Source: Brettanomyces bruxellensis | Taxonomy: Eukaryota > Ascomycota > Pichiomycetes > Pichiales > Pichiaceae | NCBI RefSeq assembly: GCF_011074885.1 | Contig: NC_054688.1 | Coordinates: forward strand, 1,364,001-1,428,000 | Direction of reading: 5' to 3' | Length of the DNA stretch: 64,000 bases | Shown: positions 40,687-50,115 of the stretch, piece by piece | Layout: every line of letters starts with the position of its first letter | Position numbering within the stretch: the stretch's first letter is position 1 | Notes under the pieces: model-generated | What the model was told of the DNA's origin: nothing | The model's database searches: none | Seen by the model: the letters and a program-made list of their open reading frames with translations, nothing else | Program-made: the position numbers and the translations under genes

Positions 40687-42452
40687 CTACTCAACGCAGT
40701 CCGAGTAGTCCATGTTGCCTGAATCAGTGTCATCACCCAGGTTTTCTTCCCGCATTCCAATTTCCAATCCAGCATTTCTAACCCTAGAAACAGCATCTGC
40801 TTCTTTAACCTTCAACGCAACATCCACCTCTTCAAGCTTTGAAATCGTATCCACATCGCCATATCTGCTTGTGGTGTCTTTTAGGAGGTTGCACACGTTG
40901 GCATGGTCAAATAAACTCTTCTGGGATTTTGCTATATCCTCATTCGACTCGTATGAAGAAGAAGATGCTTTTCTGTAAAGGCTGCTTTTTGCTTGCCGAA
41001 CAGAGGGGGTCCCGGATCTCTGCCCTCCGTCACTTCCCGCATACCCAAATTCTTCGCTGTGAAATCTTGGGTGGATCGAAATCAATCCTGCAGATGCTGG
41101 ATTGGTCTTCATCATTTCTCTAAATTGATAATTTGCAGGTGCAAACGATGTTTGTGGCCGTGCAACCGACTCCATATGCGAATATGGTGCTCTTTGTCTC
41201 CACAATCGAGGCTGTGGTACCTCCTTTAACGATTTTCGGCCTATCCAGTCGAAAATCTCGTCTTGGCGAAGCTTCTGTATTCTTTTAAAGCTGCAAAAAA
41301 GAGATTCCAAGTATGGAAGGCTGAGGCTGTGCTTGCTTGCGAGTTCCAAAAGCTGTTCCATGCATATTTCTGCATAGGTTTCGCCCCCATGCGTGAAGGC
41401 ATGCACCAAATCGGGGACATCGCATGCACTTCGCTGAATCAGGCCTTCGTTTATTTCCCGCAGCTCGATCTTGTACTTTTTGTCCGAGTATAGCCTGTTG
41501 TACTGCACGGCTGCATTTTTAAGGTGTTCCAGAACCTTCCTTGCGTCTGCCGGATCTGGGAATTCCAGCGATCCCGTTTCCCTGGCGACAGAGACTAATT
41601 CGGCATACACTCCGCATAGTATTTTTTTGAGAAGCGGGTCGTTTGCATTGAGACTGCAGTAAACCACACTGACAATGTCAAATGCCACAAACGGCACTAT
41701 TTCTTTCCAGCAATAGCTCCCGAAGGACGGAAATCTCCCAAATGGGATACTGCTGCACTTGAAATTCCCCGAATTGAGCATTTGCTGCATTTTTTCCAGC
41801 TTTTGCCCCTCCGTATCTTTCCCGTTTGTCGTTTTTTCAACTTGTACCTTTCTGTCCGGCGATATCCTGGCCAAAGAGTAGCCAACAAGTGCAGATCCGG
41901 GCATGGCCTTTTCACGAATGATGTTCACCTTATTTCCGTTTTGGGTCTCTGTTCGAAATCCGCCATCAACAAAAAACGAAAGGCAAACATTTGCCTGTAG
42001 CACCGATGCCAGTTGTTCTTCCAATCCCACTGCATGGCTTGCATCGATCAAATAGACCGCATTTCGAATCCTGCTGTTGGAAGATAATGCTGCTGCATAT
42101 CCTCTGATATCCTTTAAACAGCTTCCACCAAGCAAAACAACATCTATTGAAGGCGCCTTGTCTAAATTCAAGCTTGGAATGCTCGCAAAAGCCAAGTCTG
42201 GTGTAAATTTAGCAGTTGAAGAATCCTCTGAAGTCTTCCAGTATGTTTCCACCTCTGTGTTTGCCATTCCTGGACAAACATGTATTGTAAAAAAGCCAAC
42301 CTGCGAGAGTTTCCATGTTAGAAAGAGACAGGCAGGCGTCTTTCCAACTGCAGAATTCGTATAATGTTAGTAAATCCTTTTTTTTCCTTTTACCTATTGC
42401 CAAAAAGCTGAATTTACTCACCTGTCAATACTGTCGGTTGATGATCTGTCAT
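40687..42452 (-). CDS. Svl3/Pam1-like protein (two exons)
   Basis: Two exons, join(42452..42422, 42347..40687), 563 residues. Exon 1 encodes only ten residues plus one base; exon 2 continues with VGKTPACLFLTWKLSQVG, a Rossmann-like beta-G-x-x-x-x-alpha start that a one-exon model starting at 42267 would miss. The middle region FGSYCWKEIVPFVAFDIVSVVY resembles the W-K-x-I-L-P block of S. cerevisiae Svl3/Pam1, proteins of the bud tip and bud neck with a fold like ketopantoate reductase. The last ~180 residues are Ser-rich and disordered. The family assignment is from memory of that block and is moderate; the gene itself is secure. Function is not known in detail. Confidence 0.65.
42348..42421 (-). 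other. Spliceosomal intron of the SVL3-like gene (74 nt)
   Basis: Donor GTGAGT at 42421-42416, branch point TACTAAC at 42372-42366, acceptor TTCTGCAG ending at 42348. Splicing joins an ATG-started 31-nt exon in frame with 27 further codons upstream of the first Met of the downstream frame. Confidence 0.93.
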
Positions 42453-43198
42453 AGAAGGAGAGCCAGCACTTATTCCTGACCCAGTTGTGTGGAATTCAAA
42501 TGTTTGTCCTTCGTTGTTTTGATTTCAACTTTTGTGCTGCCAGATGACTTAAAAAAATTGCTTATCCCCTAAAGGTGATAATCATTTTAAATATGGATGG
42601 TGGCTCTTTGTTTGAAATCCAAAATATTCGTGCAGGAGTATTTTGTAGGGATTTCTTTTCTCATATTTTTTTTTTTTGGCATTTTTTGCTCCTTACTACT
42701 TTGCTTGTCTGCCCGTTACTATTAATCATATTTTACTTATTGGCTCCTTACTTTTTCTCTTATCCCATTTTCTCCTAGGCGATTCCCAATTAGGAAGGTG
42801 GACTTGGAAGGTGGACCCAACTTCTAAATCCTATATTTCTAAATTATTTGGCTTGCTGTTAGGCATTAGTAACATATCTGCCGTAGCTTTCGATTTTGGC
42901 ACTGGAAATTGCGGATTCAAGCTTATAAGGAGGATTATTTAATACTACATGATTTACAGAATAAATACTTCATGATGACTATTACAAAATAAGTACCACA
43001 TGATATTCATTACAGAATAAATACTGCATGATTTACAGAATGAATACTGCATGATGACTATTACAGAATAAATACCACATGATGTTCATTACAGAATAAA
43101 TATTGCATGATGTACATTACAGAATTATACACAAACAACACTTGCATTCCATCACCAATCCAGTGAATTCAAATTCTCTATATACAGATTAAATAGCG
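42453..43198. other. Intergenic region between the SVL3-like gene and RSM22
   Basis: 746 bp. Holds the SVL3-like promoter and, on the RSM22 side, a minisatellite. No gene seen. Confidence 0.55.
42941..43126. repeat. Minisatellite, 28/23-bp units containing CATGAT
   Basis: Seven tandem copies. Units end in ACAGAAT or ACAAAAT and contain the core AATACTxCATGAT; most are 28 bp and two are 23 bp. Located about 70 bp past the 3' end of RSM22. Confidence 0.85.
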
Positions 43199-45574
43199 TT
43201 ACTTGCTTGAACGAATCTTCTTTCTCTCTTTTGGCTTTGATATAAGACTGTATGAATCCATGGAAGCCATTTTACTGACTGCTGCTCCCAAGTCGTTGGC
43301 AGCAGGTTCAATATCAAGAGCTTGCCGATAGTCACTCTTGATTTTTCTTTCAAGTCTTTCGGAATCTCTCTTTTTGAGCCGTCTAAGTCTCCGGTCCTTG
43401 GCATTTAGCTTTTCAAGATAGAAAACATTCTCCTTACGGGATTGGATGATCGATTTAGCGCCCAAAGACCATATATCGCCCATCTTGGCCTTTGTGGCAT
43501 CGTGATACACATCCTTGCCCACTGACCTTGGCACATGCCACTTTTCGATATGTCCTGAAGGTGCACACATGTCCATAATCACCAAATGCTTCTTCTTTTT
43601 AGGTGGTGCCAATATCCGCGGGCATTCCGAAACGCTTTGTGCCTTATATCCTATATTTCTGACCCCAGTTTCAGCGTTTCTGGACTCCAACAACTCGCGG
43701 TCGCTCTTTTCTGACCTTTTGACAATCAAATACGCAAAGCTGGCCTTTTCAGTGTCTCTTCCGAAAGGTCGGCCACCTCCGGGAGTCGCTTTACCTTTAA
43801 TTGCGATTCCGCTGGTTGGAGAAGTCCATTTGGTGGCAAGTTTAGCACCTCTTTTGAGCTCAAGCAAGTACTTAGGCCTTTGAACATGTGTCATAAAGCT
43901 GCAGAACTTGAGCTTCTTGCCAATTCCTCCGAACCCAAACACTTCAGGCTTCGAATACTGAAGTGGACACATGCCAAAATGCGGACAGGGGGCCACCACT
44001 TCAAGATTTACTGAATTTTCGGGCACTTCTTCGGGCACTTCTCCAGGTTCAATCTCCTGCTTTTCCTCAAGAGCCTCCACATACTCGGGTCCTACCTCTT
44101 TCAGCAGTTTATGGTAGGCCCTTGAACTCTTGCCACTTTCGGCAATTACCTCCTTAAGTGTCTCCGAAAATCTTTTGTAAGGCCGGGCAATTTTGGCCAG
44201 GTGATTCTTGAAATTCTCAGGTCTGAGCATAAGCTGTCTTGCCCGGGCAATAACCTCTGATCCTAGAGGATTTCCTCTTTCGAGAATCACCAAATAACCG
44301 CCAGGATTCAACCGCTCAACATATTCATCGAGGTTTCTGTCGATTTCATGCGGAAAGTTCGCCTTATCACGGAGAAGCTCTCTTTCAGCTATAATGAGGT
44401 CGTACTTTCTTGAAATGGGCCTAAACTTGTCCATGAGGATCGACTTGATATGGATATCTTTTGTTTTTACTTTGCCGACATAATCCCGCTGATCGGAGTT
44501 CTCGTCTTTTTCAATATTCATAATTTCTTTATCTTTATCTTTTTCCTTAACTTCTTCTTTAACTTTTCCTTTGAACTCTTCTTTAACTTTTCCTTTAACT
44601 TCTTCCTCAACTTCCTCAACTTCCTCAACTTCCTCAACTTCCTCAACTTCCTCAACTTCCTCAACTTCCTCATCTTCCTCATCTTCCTCATCCCCAACTC
44701 CCTCCCCCAAAGATGCATTTTCATCTCTCGGAAGATACTCACACAATTGCCTGCTCAAAAGAAGCTTTGCTCTTCGCATCATATGAAAATCACCATGAAT
44801 CAAAACATCCTTCACCTCAGGGTTGAAGTTTTCACCCATCAGCTCATTCAACGCCAACATTCCGGTTGCAGGCCCGCTTCCGCAACTGAGAACACTCTTC
44901 GGATTAAAGAAACCCTCTTTTCCAACACGCCTTCGAAGCTCATCCAACACTTGAAATGCTATTCCATAGTTTTGCGCAAAAGTAGCAGCAATGCTGACGT
45001 CAGCTTCCTGTTCGGTCTTTACCGGATTTTGGAGCTGCTTTTCATCCAACGATAGGTAGTACTGTGCAACATTGTGCTTCAACATGCTTGGAATATATGC
45101 ATATAGTAAGTTGTTCTGGATACACTTCGATATATCCTCTGGAATAGCAATTGGTGTATGGTTGACTCTTCCCCTTAATGTTTTGGGATTAAGCCTCGAT
45201 TCTCGGCTCGTTGCACCAACAAGAATCTCTCCTGTTTGCGGGTTCTTGTACTTGGGATCCACTCCAATTTCAGCCTCCCCCATTGTTACCACTCTCGTAT
45301 TATGTAAAGGGTTTCTTCCATTTATAGCTTCATTAACCAGCTGTCCAAAAACCTCGCCCTCTCTTCTATATGCAAAAGATAGGCTTGAATTTTCCACATT
45401 CTGTGTTTTGTTCCCGCTATCTATTATCGAATCGTCTGACAATTTGCCCTTTTTTGGCTCTGCTTTGGAAACATCACTGGCCAAATGCCTGTTTCCTGAT
45501 TTATAGTCAAGTAAGCGTGGATAAGTACGCCATCTGCCAACTGATCTCCAGAAATAACGTCCCGATCTCAACAT
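43199..45574 (-). CDS. RSM22: Mitochondrial ribosome assembly methyltransferase-like protein Rsm22
   Basis: 791 residues from the ATG at 45574; an upstream non-ATG extension is ignored. The N-terminus is Arg-rich without acids (MLRSGRYFWRSVGRWRTY), a mitochondrial presequence. A SAM-binding loop (LSCGSGPATGMLAL) and the C-terminal CPHFGMCPL...FCSF cysteine region match the Rsm22/METTL17 family, in which these cysteines are linked to an iron-sulfur cluster. It functions in mitochondrial small-subunit assembly and translation. It is longer than S. cerevisiae Rsm22 (628 aa), in part because of an acidic EEVEEV tract and a KEKDKDKE run (~295-360). Divergent from the NFKBIL1-like gene. Confidence 0.93.
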   Translation of the reverse strand: MLRSGRYFWRSVGRWRTYPRLLDYKSGNRHLASDVSKAEPKKGKLSDDSIIDSGNKTQNVENSSLSFAYRREGEVFGQLVNEAINGRNPLHNTRVVTMGEAEIGVDPKYKNPQTGEILVGATSRESRLNPKTLRGRVNHTPIAIPEDISKCIQNNLLYAYIPSMLKHNVAQYYLSLDEKQLQNPVKTEQEADVSIAATFAQNYGIAFQVLDELRRRVGKEGFFNPKSVLSCGSGPATGMLALNELMGENFNPEVKDVLIHGDFHMMRRAKLLLSRQLCEYLPRDENASLGEGVGDEEDEEDEEVEEVEEVEEVEEVEEVEEVEEEVKGKVKEEFKGKVKEEVKEKDKDKEIMNIEKDENSDQRDYVGKVKTKDIHIKSILMDKFRPISRKYDLIIAERELLRDKANFPHEIDRNLDEYVERLNPGGYLVILERGNPLGSEVIARARQLMLRPENFKNHLAKIARPYKRFSETLKEVIAESGKSSRAYHKLLKEVGPEYVEALEEKQEIEPGEVPEEVPENSVNLEVVAPCPHFGMCPLQYSKPEVFGFGGIGKKLKFCSFMTHVQRPKYLLELKRGAKLATKWTSPTSGIAIKGKATPGGGRPFGRDTEKASFAYLIVKRSEKSDRELLESRNAETGVRNIGYKAQSVSECPRILAPPKKKKHLVIMDMCAPSGHIEKWHVPRSVGKDVYHDATKAKMGDIWSLGAKSIIQSRKENVFYLEKLNAKDRRLRRLKKRDSERLERKIKSDYRQALDIEPAANDLGAAVSKMASMDSYSLISKPKERKKIRSSK
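44596..44690. repeat. 9-bp coding microsatellite in RSM22 (TTCCTCAAC, Glu-Glu-Val)
   Basis: About ten tandem copies of a 9-bp unit that encode an acidic EEV repeat on the minus strand. In frame, so the gene stays open. Confidence 0.85.
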
Positions 45575-45959
45575 GTTGATGAAGGGAATTATTATCGTCA
45601 AAGAATTGGACTTTTGAGGTAATTATCTTGATGTTAATAAGAAGAAAGAGAAGAAAACCAGTCTACCAAAAATATTTCAGTGAGTACTTTTAAATTTTAA
45701 TTTTTCACTCTTTCCCCACTGATAAGAAATTATCAAGAGGAAAACATATACGCTGATTATAAATACATAGCACATCCCTCATACGACTTACTTAGAAACA
45801 CCATTTCTGTGGTATAGCATAAATAATATAGCATACATTTAAATAGCATTCTACATATAAATAGCATTCTACATATACATAACATTCTACATATAACATT
45901 TCTGCAACATTCAATTGGCTTGTTTGTCCTTGTGATGCACGCTTTTAGTATTTACCGGC
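45575..45959. other. Divergent region between RSM22 and the NFKBIL1-like gene
   Basis: 385 bp. Includes three copies of a TAGCATTCTACATATA-type unit at about 45842-45897. Promoters of both genes are expected here. Confidence 0.5.
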
Positions 45960-46856
45960 TTGATTAGGATTAAAAGTGACATCAGGAGCAGGAAATATCG
46001 AAAGCAAGAGACAGTTAGATATAGGATATACAGGAAATACGTTAGAGCAGGCTATAACTTAGATAAATACGGCAAACTTAGAACTCGAATGCGGAATTTG
46101 GGAACTGAGCAAACCCAAAAATATGATATAAATCGCATTAAGGCCAGCAGGCTGCATTTTAAGCGTGGAAAAGGGGAAAAAAGCCATAAAAGAAGCCGAA
46201 TAAAGGACGAGAAAACAAGAAACATAGAAAAAGTAGGTGATGAGGTGGAAATGGGGGGAAATAGAGAGGAAAATGCTCATAGTGAGCTCATAACTCCAGG
46301 AAGAAAGAAAAAGCAAAAGATAAGGCTGACCGAGTATGGAATGGCGATAAACGGATATAGATTTGTGGCAACCGATGATGCCGAGGCGAAGGCGTTTGAC
46401 AGAGAAGAGCAGATGAGAGATTTGGGATTGTCAGATGGGGAAGAGAGAGATATTGGATTGTTAGATGGGGAAAAGAGAGAGTCCGAATATTCAGATAAAG
46501 AAGAGAGAGAGTTTGAAATTTCAAATGAAGATGGTGATTTGGAATTGGATGGGAGCGATGGATGGAAGAGTTATGACGAGTATTCAAGGAAATGGGACCA
46601 GATACTCAGGATTCAGGATATAGCAGAGGGCATTCCGCTCCCAGTTGCAAGCAATGGTCTGGAAGATGTCAATGAGACCAGGGTGAGGCAATTCCTAGAC
46701 ACGCGAGACAAGATAAAGCGAGAAAGAATCAGATGGCACCCGGACAAGATGATGGTGCGGCTAGAAAAGCTGGGAGTTGACCAGGACACGTGTCCAGGCT
46801 ACAAAAGCGTTGTAACACAAGTGTTCCAGACGATAAACCAGATACACGACGTATGA
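45960..46856 (+). CDS. NFKBIL1-like C-terminal domain protein, start uncertain
   Basis: The reading frame opens after a stop at 45933-45935, but the first in-frame ATG is at 46089, which would remove 43 very basic codons that look coding. The first codon given here (TTG at 45960) is arbitrary. The C-terminal ~60 residues, with VRQFLDTRDKIKRERIRWHPDKM and then a VTQVFQTINQIHD helix, resemble the end of NF-kappa-B-inhibitor-like protein 1, where an R-W-H-P-D motif precedes a helical tail. The N-terminal 90 residues are Arg/Lys-rich; the middle has acidic repeats (SDGEERDIGLLDGEKRE). Animal NFKBIL1 is a nuclear protein linked to RNA processing; the role here is unknown. Convergent with ASF1. Confidence 0.6.
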   Translation: MIRIKSDIRSRKYRKQETVRYRIYRKYVRAGYNLDKYGKLRTRMRNLGTEQTQKYDINRIKASRLHFKRGKGEKSHKRSRIKDEKTRNIEKVGDEVEMGGNREENAHSELITPGRKKKQKIRLTEYGMAINGYRFVATDDAEAKAFDREEQMRDLGLSDGEERDIGLLDGEKRESEYSDKEEREFEISNEDGDLELDGSDGWKSYDEYSRKWDQILRIQDIAEGIPLPVASNGLEDVNETRVRQFLDTRDKIKRERIRWHPDKMMVRLEKLGVDQDTCPGYKSVVTQVFQTINQIHDV

Positions 46857-46920
46857 TGGATCGGTGATCTACAAAAAATAGATGTATTATAGTATATGCC
46901 GATATAGGTGTAAGGCGGGA

Positions 46921-47820
46921 TCATTTCTTGATCTCCGCGGTGTTATCGTTGTTTTCTCCGCTGCTATCATCGTTACCGTCTTCTTCATCATCGTTACCAT
47001 CTTCTTCATCATTATCTGTCTGTGAAGCATTGTCGAGCTTCCTTCTTTTAGCATCCGGCTGGTCTGTTTCTGATTCTGATTCTTCGTTCTCATTTTTCTT
47101 CTCCTCCTCCTCCTCTTCCTCTTCTTTCACTTCCTCCTCATCTGGGGCAACTTCCTCCGCCTCTGTGTCATCCTCACCTTCATCCTCACCCTCATCCTCA
47201 TCACCGCCTTCTCCCTCATTCTCATCATCATCTGCATCCTCCTTTTCCTCCTCGGATGCACCATACTGAGACTCATCATCGTCATCATCATCTTCCTCCT
47301 CCAAATCTTCCTCCAACTGCTCCGGGGGATAGAAATCGTCCGGATTCTCATCCTCATTGTCCCAAACAATGTTGAATCTCGTCACCCGCGGCTTCTCCGC
47401 AAGGATATTCCTCACTATATGGTCTACCTGCACTTTGGCCGGCGGATTCTGCCTCAGCTCCTCCTGATCATACTCATTATTCACATAATATCCAACTCGC
47501 ACAAACTCCCGCTGCTTGTAAGAACACGTCAACAAGATCACCGTCACTGAAACCAACTCGTTTGCCGGTATGAGCTCCGGCGATGGCGCATCTGCCGTCA
47601 ATATAAACTTGTTAACACCAACTGGAACTGGTCCAACCAGCACTGAATCCAATTCTTGATCGTGATCTAGTGATCTTGACGATCCCACATACGTGAGTTT
47701 CCATTCGAGGTCTTCCTTCAACGGTTCTAGACACTCGAACGTGATTTCGAACTCATACGGGTCCATAAACTTGGCCGGATTGTTCAAAACATTGATTCCT
47801 AACACTGACACGATCGACAT
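46921..47820 (-). CDS. ASF1: Histone H3-H4 chaperone Asf1
   Basis: 299 residues from the ATG at 47820 (MSIVSVLGI). Residues 1-~155 are the immunoglobulin-like Asf1 core, with [44 protein letters not shown]-type strand, [13 protein letters not shown] and RFNIVWD. Residues ~160-285 are a long Asp/Glu-rich tail typical of fungal Asf1, with a basic PDAKRRK patch (~265). It delivers H3-H4 dimers to CAF-1 and HIR for replication-coupled and independent nucleosome assembly and presents H3 for K56 acetylation. Convergent with the NFKBIL1-like gene. Confidence 0.97.
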   Translation of the reverse strand: MSIVSVLGINVLNNPAKFMDPYEFEITFECLEPLKEDLEWKLTYVGSSRSLDHDQELDSVLVGPVPVGVNKFILTADAPSPELIPANELVSVTVILLTCSYKQREFVRVGYYVNNEYDQEELRQNPPAKVQVDHIVRNILAEKPRVTRFNIVWDNEDENPDDFYPPEQLEEDLEEEDDDDDDESQYGASEEEKEDADDDENEGEGGDEDEGEDEGEDDTEAEEVAPDEEEVKEEEEEEEEKKNENEESESETDQPDAKRRKLDNASQTDNDEEDGNDDEEDGNDDSSGENNDNTAEIKK

Positions 47821-49013
47821 GCTGTATATTTGCTGATTCAATTAATCTGTGTAGTGCTTTGCGTTTCTCGTGAAAAATCACCTTGTTCGTACTGCCTCGC
47901 TCTTTATTACACTTCAAATGCCACTTTCTGCCTCTTTCAGGTTCCACCTACTTGCTTTTTGTTGGAATGCAATCGTATAATTGAGCAGTTCAGCCTTGGA
48001 TATTCAGTTATAACCGACGCGTTTTGCCTGATTTTCTTAAAAATTTCATGCGCGAACTTTTTAATTTTATTCCAGAGTTTAGTGAACGTTACGCATACCT
48101 TGCAATTTTTTGGCTTCATTTTTGTTCCCACTGTTCGGCATACTGATACAAGTAGTATATGCCAGAGTGTGAGTATTCACAAACTTGTTTAAGTACTCAC
48201 AAATTTGTTTAGGTATTTACATTTAAATATTTAGAAGCGTATTTAAGTATTTACAGGTGTATTTAAGAATTCGTGAAGTAGTGAGAATTGCTTTAAACAT
48301 GCTTCTGCACATTTGAGTATGTATAGAAGCATCCAAGTGAGTGCTTCTTTAAATATGTAGAGAAGTATTGTAAGACTAAGTGACCATTTTCTTTTTTTAG
48401 CATATGGGCTTAATTTTCCTTCTAAGCAGGATTTGAAGCCCTATGTTACTAATTCCATTAATCAGACACAGTATATAAATAGAATAAGCCAAATTTAGGG
48501 AATTCAAAAAGGGATTGATAGATTTTCATTTCTGCACTATCTTTGCTCATCAAGCAAATTTTCTTCCTAATCTTAATAGACTACTAGTCACATCAGAAAA
48601 ATGTTAATTTGCATATGCCCCCGGAAATATGTCCTGGACATATTGTTTTGCGAAAAGATACTTCATCAGCAAAAAATCACGCTTCCATTAAACAATGCCG
48701 CAGTACGAAAAGATGGCTAGCGTTAATATTGAGGATATTTACATTTGCCTCAAAAAGGAACTCGCACTACCAAACTGGGAAAACACTGCAGTAAACCAGC
48801 TAGGGTAAAATAGCATGGATAAAAATTTCCTTTCAGTCCCTTACAGATCAAAAGTGTTTACCATACGTACATATATATATGGAAATACAGTGATTTCCGG
48901 GCTTAAACTTTAGAAGTACTTGCACATTAGAAGGTAACCGCACGTCTTTTAATCTCACAAACTGTAATTAAAAGCAGCACTAGCCACATTCTGACCACAT
49001 TACGGAAATCTAC
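47821..49013. other. Divergent region between ASF1 and a conserved unknown gene
   Basis: 1.19 kb. Contains a loose repeated pattern at about 48165-48370 (GTATTTAAGTATTTACA-like). No protein gene supported; a short frame at 48609-48794 has no family features. Confidence 0.55.
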
Positions 49014-49982
49014 ATGTCACAAATCCACAGTAGGAAAAGCTCACTTCAAGGATCTCCATTGCAGGGAATCTTTGGTCCCAACGCGGCCGAATGGAACTAC
49101 TCAGAGCAAACTTTAAGGGAGGCGCTGGAAGTCAAGAGACAACAGGAAATTACCAAACAAGAATATTACAAAGCGGAAAACAGCACCAGAGTGTTAGAAC
49201 TTTTGAAAGTGGCAATCAACTCCCAGCTTTCAGAAAGTACGATAGCTTTAATGTTCAACTTTATGACAGTGAAAGGTGGAGTTCCAGAAACGGGAAATTA
49301 CCAAGAAGAACTGCCAAAAAGAGAAGATCCATTCATAAGAAAACCGGTTGCAACTCACAGTAAAACCAAAAGTTTGAACACGATAGACTTGTCAGTTATA
49401 GAGCAAGCAAACGGTATAAGCCAGTACAGCAGTCTCAAGAATGCTCCTCCAATGGGTTGCTTCAAAACACAGCAAAAACCGATCAGAAAGAGTAAATTTG
49501 CGTCTGCTTTTAAATTTGGAGGCTCTTCTGCACATTCGAGTCCACCACACGTTAAAATACCAACTGCACCACAGCCAAGAAAGACACTACTCTCTCCAAG
49601 ACACCAGCTTTCGCCGGCAAGGATCGGTGCACATGCTGTTTGCAGCCTTGGAGCAGATAATGGAAGCATAAAACCAGCAAGAGTTTCAACTTTGAGACAC
49701 GGAGAAGGCCATTTACGCTCACTTTCACTTCCAACAAATGTAACAATCCCTGAATCAACATGTGGCCAAAGACCAGGTGCGGGAAAACGGGTCGAACTCT
49801 GCAGAAGAAACTTAAAAAAGCGCCGGTTCGATCTTTCAGGCCTTGGTATTAAATACGCGCCAGATGTCCGGATCAGGGATGCAAATCTTCAGGTGGTGGA
49901 CGAATCAGGAGACACAACCATAGACGAGAGTGTAAACGACAGTCTAAACGAGGTAACGATCTGTGAACAGGACATAAGCTGA
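49014..49982 (+). CDS. Conserved fungal protein of unknown function
   Basis: 322 residues, ATG start. Residues ~27-82 form a charged helical block (WNYSEQTLREALEVKRQQE, then TKQEYYKAENSTRVLELLK and ESTIALMF) that I recognise as a motif shared by uncharacterised fungal proteins. The rest is Ser/Pro/Lys-rich and probably disordered, with several S/T-P sites. The region's neighbours recall S. cerevisiae, where COG6 (YNL041C) adjoins BOP3 (YNL042W); this could be a Bop3 relative, but I cannot confirm that from the sequence. No catalytic motif. Confidence 0.72.
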   Translation: MSQIHSRKSSLQGSPLQGIFGPNAAEWNYSEQTLREALEVKRQQEITKQEYYKAENSTRVLELLKVAINSQLSESTIALMFNFMTVKGGVPETGNYQEELPKREDPFIRKPVATHSKTKSLNTIDLSVIEQANGISQYSSLKNAPPMGCFKTQQKPIRKSKFASAFKFGGSSAHSSPPHVKIPTAPQPRKTLLSPRHQLSPARIGAHAVCSLGADNGSIKPARVSTLRHGEGHLRSLSLPTNVTIPESTCGQRPGAGKRVELCRRNLKKRRFDLSGLGIKYAPDVRIRDANLQVVDESGDTTIDESVNDSLNEVTICEQDIS

Positions 49983-50115
49983 CGATTACAATAAGTATTT
50001 GTCTGAGTCTCACCATAACCATAACCATCACCATCATGTATCATGTGTATTGTATATTATTTGTAAACATATCTATAAATGTATCATTAACCTCCACAAA
50101 CTGCTGTAAAGGTTC

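Noticed and set aside
45935..45967. ATG at 45935 as the start of the NFKBIL1-like gene
   Set aside because: Its frame stops after ten codons and no intron signals link it to the downstream frame.
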